A stretch of DNA of 64,000 bases from an uncultured Collinsella sp. Its GTDB lineage: Bacteria; Actinomycetota; Coriobacteriia; Coriobacteriales; Coriobacteriaceae. The stretch is taken from positions 5,670 through 69,669 of the forward strand of contig UQUG01000005.1 of assembly GCA_900544205.1 (NCBI GenBank), given 5' to 3'. Shown piece after piece: positions 8,823-19,135 of this stretch (positions are counted from its first letter, which is position 1; each line of letters starts with the position of its first letter). The translations under genes and the position numbers were made by a program. A model generated the notes under the pieces. It searched no databases. It was not told the DNA's origin and was given only the letters and a program-made list of their open reading frames with translations.

Positions 8823-10259
8823 CTTATGAAATAGTTTTCCGAATATACTGGTCTGCTTTTTGTTGATTTGATTGCAGATACATATAACATCCGAGAGGTC
8901 CAGTTTATTTGCAATGAAGTGGATATTTTTTGCCCCTGTTAACTGATATTGGGGGTCGAATGTCAGAAATGTCTCTTGCGCTGTATTTGAGGAAAAACAG
9001 TTATTCGAAATGGGCTTGCAATTGCTAATAGTGCACTTGCACGGCTTATTATCGGGATCGAATCTAATGATAATAAGCCCTCTTCCTATTTGCTCGGGGA
9101 GCTCTATTTCGACTTCAGTTGAGTACCTATATTTAAACTGATAACTATTGCACTGCCGGGCCTGAGGGTTGAATTCAGATTCTTTGTCATAAAAGAGCTC
9201 GCCATGGCCAATGCAAGCGTTTTCATAGCTTGTTGAATAATTCATCGCCTTTAGCCTGTAGAGTTCTTTTGCTTCATCAGAAATAGGATTCTGTGCGCAA
9301 GGCTTTTTGTTTTTATTGGCATTAATAAAGCTCATGACTTGTTCGAATAGATTTTCTAGCTGGAATCTGTTTTTGCATAAATCCTTAATTTGGCTTTGCA
9401 TCCTTTGGGCTTCTGCATAGCTATTGACTAAATCACTATAGAGTTGTTGCGCTGAGCTCTTTCGTTTCTCTGGTCGTCCAGAAAAATTGAAAAGGGCATT
9501 ATGTTCAATGTTATTAGGAGTGATATAGCCAGGTCCCCCGAAGTGGTCATAGCAATAGAAGGGAATTCCCATGGACATACATTCCTGTGCGGTTCTTCCG
9601 ATGGAAACTACAGCATCATATTGAGAAAGTAATTCCGGCGTCACTTTGACACTTTGAGATTGATAGCCAAAGACATCGGCCCTTATTCCGTCTTTTTTTA
9701 ATAAATCAAATGCTTCGAGGCATTCTGGGGCGGGATGATTAGATATGCAGCAGATGCTTTTCAGTCCATTATTTCCCTGGTAATTATAATCGTAAAAAGA
9801 TTTCGTGCAGTAGTTTGGAAAGACGTGGACGGGGGGGAGCTGAATATTATGCGCCTGAGCGCTGTTTTCTATATGACCTTTAACTTCATGACTGACAGCG
9901 ATGATTCCGTCTGACAGATTTGTGAAAAAGGGCAAGCCTTCATGTTCATCTGAGAGCCCGAGTACTGAAATAAAAATGGATGAGAACGTAATTCTTTGAA
10001 GTGAATATATGTATTCACTTGCTACTCGGTGTTGTGCAATAAATAAATCATACTGATTCTCGAGTTTGGTCTCGTCTCCTAGGGTCAATACTTCGATGCC
10101 TTCTTCTTCAAATTCTTTAAGTAAAGGGTAAGCGGCGCATAAACAAAAGCAGGTGACAACGTAGCCTCTATTTTGCAGTTGTTTGGCGAACTCTAGAGTG
10201 TGAAGCTCTGAGCCAGTGCGGGAGTTGATGTTCAGGTTGGTAATCAGAGCCGTTGGCAT
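8820..10259 (-). CDS. GT-B-fold glycosyltransferase (GT4-like) with an extra C-terminal region
   Basis: This 479-residue protein starts MPTALITNLN followed by a Gly-Ser-Glu-Leu-His-Thr-Leu segment, the usual entry into the N-terminal Rossmann lobe of GT-B glycosyltransferases. Later landmarks fit the same fold: a GIIAVSHEV stretch near residue 120, an HVFPNYC hinge near 145, and a Gly-Arg-Thr-Ala-Gln-Glu-Cys-Met donor-site segment near 225 where GT4 enzymes keep an E-x7-E region. The last 150 residues after about 325 are polar and not recognised. Start ATG 10259 follows a GAGGAA ribosome site. The gene is low-GC and stands alone on the minus strand, back to back with rfbA. The sugar is unknown, and CDP-glycerol-type transferases are a less likely alternative. 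Confidence 0.65.
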   Translation of the reverse strand: MPTALITNLNINSRTGSELHTLEFAKQLQNRGYVVTCFCLCAAYPLLKEFEEEGIEVLTLGDETKLENQYDLFIAQHRVASEYIYSLQRITFSSIFISVLGLSDEHEGLPFFTNLSDGIIAVSHEVKGHIENSAQAHNIQLPPVHVFPNYCTKSFYDYNYQGNNGLKSICCISNHPAPECLEAFDLLKKDGIRADVFGYQSQSVKVTPELLSQYDAVVSIGRTAQECMSMGIPFYCYDHFGGPGYITPNNIEHNALFNFSGRPEKRKSSAQQLYSDLVNSYAEAQRMQSQIKDLCKNRFQLENLFEQVMSFINANKNKKPCAQNPISDEAKELYRLKAMNYSTSYENACIGHGELFYDKESEFNPQARQCNSYQFKYRYSTEVEIELPEQIGRGLIIIRFDPDNKPCKCTISNCKPISNNCFSSNTAQETFLTFDPQYQLTGAKNIHFIANKLDLSDVICICNQINKKQTSIFGKLFHK

Positions 10260-10358
10260 GTGTTGTTCCTCTTCCGAAAGGATTAATAGCAGTCAAATTA
10301 ATATAGAATTACTTTAGCCTTCTCCACTTTTGTTTTTTCCTTAGAAGGAGATTTTGAT

Positions 10359-11258
10359 ATGAAAGGCATCATCCTCGCCGGCGGGTCCGGCACTCGCCTG
10401 TACCCGCTCACGCTCGTGACCTCCAAGCAGCTGCTGCCGGTCTACGACAAGCCCATGATCTACTACCCGCTTAGCACCCTCATGCTGGCGGGCATCCGGG
10501 ACATCCTGGTCATCTCCACGCCGACGGACCTCCCCAACTTCGAGCGCCTGCTCGGGGACGGCTCGCGCTACGGCGTGAACCTGACCTACGCCGAGCAGCC
10601 GAGCCCCGACGGCCTGGCGCAGGCCTTCACGATCGGCGAGGATTTCATCGCCGGCGAGCCGTGCGCCCTGGTGCTCGGCGACAACATCTTCTACGGCAAC
10701 GGCCTGTCCCGCCACCTGACGCGCGCCGTCCAGAACGCAGAGTCCGGTAGGGCCACGGTCTTCGGCTACCACGTGGACGACCCCGAGCGCTTCGGCGTCG
10801 TGGAGTTCGATGCGCAGGGGAGGGCCGTATCCATCGAGGAGAAGCCCGCCGAGCCCAAGAGCTCCTACGCCGTCACCGGCCTGTACTTCTACCCGGGCGA
10901 CGTCGCCGCCAAGGCGCATGAGGTCGAGCCCTCGGCCCGCGGCGAGCTGGAGATCACCACGCTCAACCAGATGTACCTGGAGGAGGGGACGCTGTCCGTG
11001 GTGACCCTGGGCCGCGGGTACGCGTGGCTGGACACCGGCACCATGGAGAGCCTGCACGAGGCCGCGGAGTTCGTCCGCGCCGTGGAGCACTCCCAGGACC
11101 TTCCCGTGTCCGTGCCCGAGGAGATCGCCTGGGAGAACGGCTGGATCACGACCGAGGGGCTCAAGCAGGCCGCCGAGGCCTACGGCAAGTCGGTCTACGG
11201 GCAGCACCTCAAGAAGGTCGCCGCCGGCGAGATCGTCAACAGCCCGCGCGAGTACTAG
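10359..11258 (+). CDS. rfbA: Glucose-1-phosphate thymidylyltransferase
   Basis: This is a 299-residue nucleotidyltransferase with the full family signature: [11 protein letters not shown] near residue 8, [13 protein letters not shown] near 27, [12 protein letters not shown] near 82, [10 protein letters not shown] near 106, and LDTGT near 225. It makes dTDP-glucose from dTTP and glucose 1-phosphate, the first step to dTDP-rhamnose and to the keto sugar that WecE-type enzymes use. Start ATG 10359 has an AAGGAG site nine bases upstream. Codon use is very GC-rich, in sharp contrast to the genes on both sides. It is the first gene of an interrupted rfb operon. Confidence 0.97.
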   Translation: MKGIILAGGSGTRLYPLTLVTSKQLLPVYDKPMIYYPLSTLMLAGIRDILVISTPTDLPNFERLLGDGSRYGVNLTYAEQPSPDGLAQAFTIGEDFIAGEPCALVLGDNIFYGNGLSRHLTRAVQNAESGRATVFGYHVDDPERFGVVEFDAQGRAVSIEEKPAEPKSSYAVTGLYFYPGDVAAKAHEVEPSARGELEITTLNQMYLEEGTLSVVTLGRGYAWLDTGTMESLHEAAEFVRAVEHSQDLPVSVPEEIAWENGWITTEGLKQAAEAYGKSVYGQHLKKVAAGEIVNSPREY

Positions 11259-11307
11259 GGTATATTGGGTAGAATCTGCCTAGACGTTATGGAGAAGGGA
11301 GTTATCA

Positions 11308-11499
11308 ATGGCTACATCTAGTATTAAAGCGCCTATTCGGGTTACCTCTGTTGAGGGCGCCAGAGCCTTATGCGAAGCATATGAAAAAGGATTAGCGATG
11401 GATGCCTCGATTAAATCCCCGAAGCGCTTAACCGGCGGACGGCTATCAGTTGAGAAGCAAAAAGCAATCGATAAATTGTTCGCCAAAATGGGTATTTAA
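11308..11499 (+). CDS. Small protein (63 aa) preceding a GNAT gene, antitoxin candidate
   Basis: This short protein has no recognised domain. It starts with ATG 11308 after a GGAGAAGGGAG-type ribosome site and ends two bases before the start of the acetyltransferase gene, so the two are almost certainly co-translated. The N-terminus reads as a short beta-prone strand (IKAPIRVTSVEGARAL), followed by a helix and a basic C-terminal half rich in Lys with an SVEKQKAIDKLF helix. Size, order and spacing match type II antitoxins that precede GNAT toxins, though I see no clear ribbon-helix-helix motif. The base composition is much lower than in the flanking rfb genes. The function is inferred from context only. 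Confidence 0.6.
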   Translation: MATSSIKAPIRVTSVEGARALCEAYEKGLAMDASIKSPKRLTGGRLSVEKQKAIDKLFAKMGI

Positions 11500-11501
11500 A
11501 C

Positions 11502-13135
<1,634 letters not shown>

Positions 13136-13155
13136 GCCGCCCGAGTGCCCTTACG

Positions 13156-13214
13156 GGGCGCCCCGGGCGGACCGCAGGGCATGGGGATGATCCTGCGGCC
13201 CGCCCGGGGCGCCC
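13156..13214 (+). other. Long GC-rich inverted repeat between rfbB and rfbCD
   Basis: The 23-base arm 13156-13178 pairs with 13192-13214 with a single mismatch around a 13-base loop. There is no T run after it, so it is not a classical terminator. It lies in the 114-base gap upstream of the rfbCD start and would form a very stable RNA hairpin in the operon transcript. Confidence 0.85.
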
Positions 13215-13249
13215 GCAACCACCGTATCGTCGATAGGAGCTTTTCCCAC

Positions 13250-14704
13250 ATGGCAGACATCGCATTCGAGAAGGACCTCTCCGTCACCGAGACCGGCATC
13301 GAGGGCCTCAAGGTCGTCGACCTGGCCGTCCACGGCGACTCGCGCGGCTGGTTCAAGGAGAACTGGCAGCGCGCCAAGATGACCGCCCTGGGCATCCCCG
13401 ACCTCCGCGTCGTCCAGAACAACGTCTCCTACAACGACAGCCGCGGCGTCACCCGCGGCATCCACGCCGAGCCCTGGGACAAGTTCATCTCCGTGGCCCG
13501 CGGCTCGGTCTTCGGCGCCTGGGTGGACCTGCGCGAGGGCAGCGCCACCTACGGCAAGGTCTACACGACCGTGCTGGACCCGTCCAAGGCCATCTACGTC
13601 CCGCGCGGCGTGGGCAACTCCTTCCAGGCGCTCGAGGACGGCACCGCCTACACCTACCTGGTGGACGCCCACTGGTCCCTTGAATTGAAGAGGACCTACA
13701 CCTTCGTGAACCTCGCCGACCCCGAGCTCGACATCCAGTGGCCGATCCCGCTTGCGGAGGCCACCGTCTCCGAGGCGGACAAAAACCACCCGATGCTCAA
13801 GGACGTCGTCCCCATGGCACCGAAACGGACGCTCGTCACCGGCTGCAACGGCCAGCTGGGCCGCGCGGTGCGCGCGCTCGCCGAGGAGCGCGGCGTGGCG
13901 AAGGACTTCGACTTCTGCGACATCGACACCTTCGACATGTCCGACCCGGCGGCCTATTCGCAGTACGACTGGTCGCTCTACGGCACCGTTATCAACTGCG
14001 GCGCCTACACCGCGGTGGACAGGGCCGAGACCTCCGAGGGCCGCGCGACTGCCTGGAAGGCCAACGCCACCGGCCCGGCGCTCCTCGCCCGCACCTGCGC
14101 CGAGCACGGCATCACTCTCGTGCACGTTTCCTCCGACTACGTCTTCGACGGCACCGCTGAGGTGCACGACGAGGACGAGCCCCTCAGCCCGCTGTCCGTC
14201 TACGGCCAGACCAAGGCCGCCGGCGACATCGCCGTGGCCGGGTGCCCCCGCCACTACATCATGCGCAGCTCCTGGGTCATCGGCGAGGGCCACAACTTCG
14301 TGAAGACCATGAAGGGCCTGTCCGACCGCGTAGCCGACCCCGAGGACGGGCTCGCGCAGGTCACCGTGGTCGACGACCAGCTGGGCCGCCTGACCTTCAC
14401 GCGCGACATGGCTGCCGCCATATTCCACGTGCTGGGGACGCAGGCCCCCTACGGAACGTATAACTGCACCGGCGCGGGCGCCGTCAGGTCCTGGGCCGAC
14501 ATCGCCCGCGCCGTCTTCGAGGCCGCCAACGGCAACGGGGACAAGGTGGTCCCGGTCAGCACCGCCGACTACTACGCCGGCGCCGAGGGCCCCGTCGCCC
14601 CGCGCCCGGTCCATTCCGCACTCGACCTGTCCAAACTCGAGTCGGTGGGCTTCCATATGCCCGACTGGGGGGAAGAGCTGGGGGAGTACCTCAAGACGCT
14701 CTAG
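13250..14704 (+). CDS. rfbCD: Fused dTDP-4-dehydrorhamnose 3,5-epimerase / dTDP-4-dehydrorhamnose reductase
   Basis: The start is ATG 13250, with AGGAGC at about 13235. In-frame codons further upstream fall inside the inverted repeat. The 484-residue protein joins two enzymes. Residues 1-190 are an RfbC cupin, with RGIHAEPWDKF where most RfbC proteins have an RGLH motif, and with a C-terminal WPIPL. Residues 195-484 are an RfbD reductase with GCNGQLGRAV, SSDYVFDG and YGQTKAAGD (Tyr-x3-Lys). Together they turn dTDP-4-keto-6-deoxyglucose into dTDP-L-rhamnose, so rfbA, rfbB and this gene complete the pathway. Similar fusions are known in Bifidobacterium and relatives. The altered residues next to the catalytic His are visible, and their effect is unknown. 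Confidence 0.93.
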   Translation: MADIAFEKDLSVTETGIEGLKVVDLAVHGDSRGWFKENWQRAKMTALGIPDLRVVQNNVSYNDSRGVTRGIHAEPWDKFISVARGSVFGAWVDLREGSATYGKVYTTVLDPSKAIYVPRGVGNSFQALEDGTAYTYLVDAHWSLELKRTYTFVNLADPELDIQWPIPLAEATVSEADKNHPMLKDVVPMAPKRTLVTGCNGQLGRAVRALAEERGVAKDFDFCDIDTFDMSDPAAYSQYDWSLYGTVINCGAYTAVDRAETSEGRATAWKANATGPALLARTCAEHGITLVHVSSDYVFDGTAEVHDEDEPLSPLSVYGQTKAAGDIAVAGCPRHYIMRSSWVIGEGHNFVKTMKGLSDRVADPEDGLAQVTVVDDQLGRLTFTRDMAAAIFHVLGTQAPYGTYNCTGAGAVRSWADIARAVFEAANGNGDKVVPVSTADYYAGAEGPVAPRPVHSALDLSKLESVGFHMPDWGEELGEYLKTL

Positions 14705-14726
14705 TCTCTATTTAATTTGCGAGAGT

Positions 14727-14755
14727 AAAAGCCGCCGTTCGTTAACGGCGGCTTT
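14727..14755. terminator. Bidirectional terminator between rfbCD and the YfhO gene
   Basis: AAAAGCCGCCGTT and AACGGCGGCTTTT form a 13-base inverted repeat around a short loop, with T runs on either strand. The stop codon and last five codons of the minus-strand YfhO gene lie inside the stem, so the coding end and the terminator share the same bases. Confidence 0.9.
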
Positions 14756-17156
14756 TCTTGTGTCTGGCGAATAGCCCCGCTGTAACAAGGGTAACGGCGC
14801 TCGCCAAACTCACCGCAAGCCCCGCAAATGCGCCCGGGGTCCTATAGCTCATTACGATCTTATTCGTGCCTTTCTGCACGCTCAAGCATGACAAGCCCTT
14901 ATCGGCGGCGGGCGCCAGCTCTGCGGCGGTGCCGTTTACCGTTACGTTCCAGCCCTCATCATACGGAACGCTCAGCAGCAGGTTGCCGTCATCCTTGGCG
15001 GTATACTCGCCCTCGATCCTTCCGTCCTCAAAAACCGTCGGAATAAACTCGCTCGTCTTAAGCTCGTTAATGATCTGCCTGAAAACGTCCAGATTGAGGG
15101 CGTAAAAGACCGGCTCATTGTTTTGGGGCATGTCTGTATAGCCCTCTGCGACTCCGATTGACACCGTATGCTGGCTCGGGGCGTCCGATGCATCCGCAAT
15201 CTGGCGGATATTGTTGTCGAATCTCCAGGCCTCGTTTTCGATCGTTCGCTGGTCGATGGTTAGGGCGACGGGCCAATAACTGCCGGCGGCCGCATCTTTG
15301 TTGATGTAGAGATACCCGATGGAACCCGACGGCACGGTGACGTTCCACTGCTTTAAGTTCTCGTCATTTTCCGTGTTCGTGGCCTTGATTTTGGTATAGA
15401 GCTTTACCTCGCGGCCTAAGATTTTGCTGTAGAGGTCGTTCTGCTTTTCGAATGGGTCCCCGATCTTCAGTGTGCTGTTTTGGATATCGCTTGAGGCTGC
15501 GACGCCAATGCTGAGCGCATAGGGGTTCTCGTACACCGCGCTTGTGGAGTTCGCCTGATTCGTCTTGGCCGAAACGTATCCCGCAGGTGCGTTCTCGGGA
15601 ATGGCATACTTGACTCCCAGTAGGGCATCGACGGCAAGAATGGGCTCGGCATAACGGGTTGAAAACTCGCCGACACTGCTGTATCCAAGGGAGTTGAGCA
15701 GTGCAATTGCCTGCGGGTTGTTTGCCGACGAATATGAAGACAGTTGGTTGTATCCAAGTGCCAGGCCTTCGTTGAGGGCGGCGCTATCGGCGCGCGTAGT
15801 CGTACGGTCGATGCGGTAGAAAGACGCCGAATCCTGGCCTTGAATGGCTGCGATCGTGTTGGTTGCGGTGGCGACATAGGCGCTGTTGGCTTCTTCGGAA
15901 TAGCCTGTGTACAGCTGGTTCCACATAACATTGGCGTTGGCAAATAGTTCAATTGCCGTGAGTGCCAAGAGCGGCATGATGATGGCCGGACGATGGGCTC
16001 GACGTAATGTTGGCCGCTCATTGAGTTTCTGCAACGCGTATCCTGCGGCCCACAGCGCAAAGAAGCTCAGCAAAAAAGCCGTGCGCGAGTAGAAGCCGTT
16101 AGGAACACGCATGCCGCACCAGATGTACTCGAGCGGGCTTAAAACGGAGCTGGCGACCAGGATTATCGTGACGACGAGTGTTGCGATGCGCGTCTTGATC
16201 GAAATCGTGCGGTTAACCAGCAGACTCACCGCGAGCAGCATCATGATGATGCCGCAATAGAACTGCGGTGTGCTTTCGTTGTTTACCCACATGTAGGGAA
16301 GAAAGCCCCTGATGAGCGATTTGAGGCTGGTTTTAAGTAGGGGGCCGAGTGTCAGAACGGGACCGCCCTTGGACATGGCAAGGATGGTCGGCAAAAAGGT
16401 CCAGGCGGACAGAAGCAGTCCAAGCGCGATAGCCCCGGCGAATCGTAGGGCCCGATCGAGCATGAGCTTCCAGCTATATCCTTCCGCAGAGACGTAGTCG
16501 ACAAATTCGACGAGTACGAAGATGCAGAGGAACAAGATGCTGATGTAGGCCGTATACCAGCAGAACATGACATTGAGCGCCGTTGCGATGACGAGGCGGA
16601 TCATTCGCTGCTTGCGGATGAGCTCGTAGCATCCGTAGGCGCAGATGGGCAGTAGGATGAGGCAATCGATCCAGAGGGGGTTGCGCAGGTTGCTGATGGT
16701 CCAGCTGCAAAATGTGAACGAGAGGGAAAGCAGGAATGCTGCGGGCTTGGGTAGGCCGAAGCGCTTTTGCAAGAACCAAGCGCTGCTGATGTGGATGCAG
16801 CCGAGCTTGAGCGCGGCGATAACAAACACAAAGAGCGTCAGCTTGTCTTGGGGAAACAGTACGCAGAGCAGGTTAAAGGGGCTGGCGAGATAGTAGCTAT
16901 AGAGCCCCCACGTGTTCATGCCCAGACCCTGAGAAAAGGAGTAGCGAAGATTCTCCTCGCCCAAAAGGACGCGTCGGAACCAAGCAAAGAAGTCGATGTA
17001 CTGGTACTTGATGTCGCCAGCGAGAAACGAGTTGTCCCCAAAGGGGTAGACGTGTCCTGTCACGGCAAGTGCGACAAAGAGCGTGACGGTAAACGCAAAG
17101 CAAGCAGCATAGAATGCTACATTCTTCTTGAACGTGCATTTATTGATCCGTGTCAT
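14742..17156 (-). CDS. YfhO-family membrane glycosyltransferase (GT-C)
   Basis: The start is ATG 17156 with GAGGAA ten bases before it. This gives 804 residues and a 17-base overlap with the upstream GT2 gene. The first helix (about 12-32) is followed by GHVYPFGDNSFLAGDIKYQY, the acidic first loop typical of YfhO proteins. About twelve further helices fill residues 95-430, and a large extracytoplasmic domain and a last helix at about 775-797 follow before a KKSRR tail. In Bacillus and Listeria, YfhO-type proteins take a sugar from a polyprenyl phosphate made by CsbB or GtlA and place it on lipoteichoic acid. The neighbouring CsbB-like gene supports the same two-step role here. The acceptor polymer is unknown. 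Confidence 0.82.
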   Translation of the reverse strand: MTRINKCTFKKNVAFYAACFAFTVTLFVALAVTGHVYPFGDNSFLAGDIKYQYIDFFAWFRRVLLGEENLRYSFSQGLGMNTWGLYSYYLASPFNLLCVLFPQDKLTLFVFVIAALKLGCIHISSAWFLQKRFGLPKPAAFLLSLSFTFCSWTISNLRNPLWIDCLILLPICAYGCYELIRKQRMIRLVIATALNVMFCWYTAYISILFLCIFVLVEFVDYVSAEGYSWKLMLDRALRFAGAIALGLLLSAWTFLPTILAMSKGGPVLTLGPLLKTSLKSLIRGFLPYMWVNNESTPQFYCGIIMMLLAVSLLVNRTISIKTRIATLVVTIILVASSVLSPLEYIWCGMRVPNGFYSRTAFLLSFFALWAAGYALQKLNERPTLRRAHRPAIIMPLLALTAIELFANANVMWNQLYTGYSEEANSAYVATATNTIAAIQGQDSASFYRIDRTTTRADSAALNEGLALGYNQLSSYSSANNPQAIALLNSLGYSSVGEFSTRYAEPILAVDALLGVKYAIPENAPAGYVSAKTNQANSTSAVYENPYALSIGVAASSDIQNSTLKIGDPFEKQNDLYSKILGREVKLYTKIKATNTENDENLKQWNVTVPSGSIGYLYINKDAAAGSYWPVALTIDQRTIENEAWRFDNNIRQIADASDAPSQHTVSIGVAEGYTDMPQNNEPVFYALNLDVFRQIINELKTSEFIPTVFEDGRIEGEYTAKDDGNLLLSVPYDEGWNVTVNGTAAELAPAADKGLSCLSVQKGTNKIVMSYRTPGAFAGLAVSLASAVTLVTAGLFARHKKSRR

Positions 17157-18108
17157 CAGATTCCTCGCTGGATTCTCGAATGATATAGATAGGACGTTGC
17201 TTGGTTTCCAAGTAGGCCTTTGCCAAGTATTCACCGATGATTCCAAGGCACAGAAGCTGCATGCCGCCAAACAGCGTTATGAGGCAGGCGAGCGACGGCC
17301 ATCCGCCGACGGGGTCACCCCAAACGAGTGTTTTGACCAGGATGATGACGAATCCCAGAATGGCGATGAGACAGAAGACGATACCCGTGAGGGCGGCGAG
17401 GGAGAGCGGCGCCGTGGAAAAAGCGACGATGCCGTCGATGGAATAGAGGAGCAGCGACCAAAAGCTCCACTTGGTCTCGCCGGCCACGCGGTTGACGTTT
17501 ACATAGGGGAGCCATTTGGTCTTGAAGCCCACCCAGCCGTAAATGCCCTTGGAGAATCGGTTATATTCGCCCATGGAGACGATAGCGTTGACCATGGGGC
17601 GTTTCATGAGCCTAAAGTCGCGTGCACCGTCGACGATGTCCGCGTTGGAAATGCGGTTGATGATCTTGTAGAACATGCGGGCGAAGAACGACCTGATGGG
17701 AGGCTCGCCTTTGCGGGTGGTCCTGCGCGTAGCGACGTTGTCGTAGTCTTCGGTTTGCAAGACCTCGTACATCTGCGGCAGCAGCGAGGGCGGGTCCTGC
17801 ATGTCGGCGTCCATGGTGGTGACATAGTCACCCTTTGCATGCTGGAGTCCGGCAAACAGTGCTGCCTCTTTGCCAAAGTTGCGCGAGAAAGAGTGCCATC
17901 GGATGGCGTATGGATGCGCCGCCGCGGCTTCCGCCTTCATGACGGTGAGCGTTTTGTCCGCTGAGCCATCGTCGATGAGGACGGCTTCAAAGGAGATGCA
18001 GGGGTCTTGCTGGGTCATGGTGCGAACGACGCCATCGAGCTCTTTGAGAAAGATCGGAAGCGATTCCTGCTCGTTGTAGCACGGCACGACAATGGAGATG
18101 AGCGGCAT
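17140..18108 (-). CDS. CsbB/GtrB-like polyprenyl-phosphate glycosyltransferase
   Basis: This 322-residue GT2 enzyme has a cytoplasmic catalytic domain (VVPCYNEQESLP near residue 7, LIDDGSAD near 49, DADMQDPP near 99) and two C-terminal membrane helices at about 231-255 and 267-290, followed by a charged tail. The order GT2 domain plus two helices is that of CsbB, GtrB and DPM-like synthases, which load a sugar from a nucleotide onto undecaprenyl phosphate. It overlaps the YfhO gene by 17 bases, the arrangement expected of a donor-making and donor-using pair. The donor sugar (often GlcNAc or Glc) cannot be told. Confidence 0.85.
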   Translation of the reverse strand: MPLISIVVPCYNEQESLPIFLKELDGVVRTMTQQDPCISFEAVLIDDGSADKTLTVMKAEAAAAHPYAIRWHSFSRNFGKEAALFAGLQHAKGDYVTTMDADMQDPPSLLPQMYEVLQTEDYDNVATRRTTRKGEPPIRSFFARMFYKIINRISNADIVDGARDFRLMKRPMVNAIVSMGEYNRFSKGIYGWVGFKTKWLPYVNVNRVAGETKWSFWSLLLYSIDGIVAFSTAPLSLAALTGIVFCLIAILGFVIILVKTLVWGDPVGGWPSLACLITLFGGMQLLCLGIIGEYLAKAYLETKQRPIYIIRESSEESDDTDQ

Positions 18109-18114
18109 GGTGGT

Positions 18115-19086
18115 TTACCTCTCGCTTGGCTTGGAAGTAGGGTGGCCGGGCTGGTCGTCGTAGGCGTATTTGCTGTACACGTTGACCTCCCACTGCTTTT
18201 TTTCGACCTTTGCTACAGAATCCAGGATGAATCCGGTCGCAAGGCTCAGGCCGCACAGGAACATAAACGATACAGCAAGCATGGCGGTGGGGAAGCGCGG
18301 GACCAGGCCGGTCTGGAAATACTCGACAACGATGGGCATGCCCAGGACGAGGCCGATCGCCGCAAACAGAAGCGCAACCAGGCTGAAGAATTTGAGCGGA
18401 CGGTAGTCCTTGAACAGCGTGCCGATCATGGCGACGACCTTGATGCCGTCACTGACGGTATTGAGCTTAGACTCTGATCCTTCGGGGCGATCGCGGTACT
18501 CAATGGGCACGTCCTTGATGCGCCAGCGGTGATCGACGGCATGGATGGAGAGCTCGGTTTCGATTTGAAATCCCTCGGAAAGTACGGGGAACGTTTTGAC
18601 AAAGGGGCGACTCATTGCGCGATAGCCCGTCATAACGTCATCGAAGCTGAAGCCATAGATCCACTTAATCATGGCGCGAACTAGGTTGTTGCCAAAACCA
18701 TGGAAGGCTCGCTTGTTTTCCTCGGCATAGGTCCCATTGGAAAGGCGGTCGCCTACGGTCATGTCGGCCGTGCCGTTAAGGATGGGCTCACAGAGGGCCT
18801 TCGCCGCCTCGGCGGGGTAGGTGTCGTCGCCGTCTACCATCAGATAACAATCGGCGTCGATGTCGCGGAACATCTGGCGGCACACGTTGCCCTTTCCCTG
18901 GCGGGGCTCAAAGCGGACCGTGGCGCCGTGCTCTGCAGCAATGTGAGAGGTGTTGTCTGACGAGTTGTTGTCGTATACGTAGAGAGTCGCCTGCGGAAGC
19001 TCGCGGTGAAAGTCGTCGATGACTTTTCCGATGGTGACTGCCTCGTTGTAACAGGGGATAATAACGGCAATCGTTTGCTCGGCCAT
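18115..19086 (-). CDS. Membrane-anchored GT2 glycosyltransferase, dolichol-phosphate-mannose-synthase-like
   Basis: The start is ATG 19086 (MAEQTIAVIIPCYNEA). Extending further upstream would cover the whole divergent promoter region. The protein has 323 residues. A GT2 domain holds VYDNNSSDNT near 34 and MVDGDDTYP near 81, where DxD-like acidic residues bind metal. Two membrane helices lie at about 225-245 and 258-285 before a polar tail. It resembles the YkcC/DPM1 group. Only six bases separate it from the CsbB-like gene, so it heads a three-gene operon ending in YfhO. It could load a second sugar onto a polyprenyl carrier. The substrates are unknown. Confidence 0.8.
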   Translation of the reverse strand: MAEQTIAVIIPCYNEAVTIGKVIDDFHRELPQATLYVYDNNSSDNTSHIAAEHGATVRFEPRQGKGNVCRQMFRDIDADCYLMVDGDDTYPAEAAKALCEPILNGTADMTVGDRLSNGTYAEENKRAFHGFGNNLVRAMIKWIYGFSFDDVMTGYRAMSRPFVKTFPVLSEGFQIETELSIHAVDHRWRIKDVPIEYRDRPEGSESKLNTVSDGIKVVAMIGTLFKDYRPLKFFSLVALLFAAIGLVLGMPIVVEYFQTGLVPRFPTAMLAVSFMFLCGLSLATGFILDSVAKVEKKQWEVNVYSKYAYDDQPGHPTSKPSER

Positions 19087-19135
19087 GAAGGTTCCTTTGG
19101 TCGCGTACAATCGAATCGTTTGTTTCGTGGTTAGG

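Noticed and set aside
13151..14656. Long antisense open frame opposite rfbCD
   Set aside because: It mirrors the GC-rich coding frame and has no domain or start signal.
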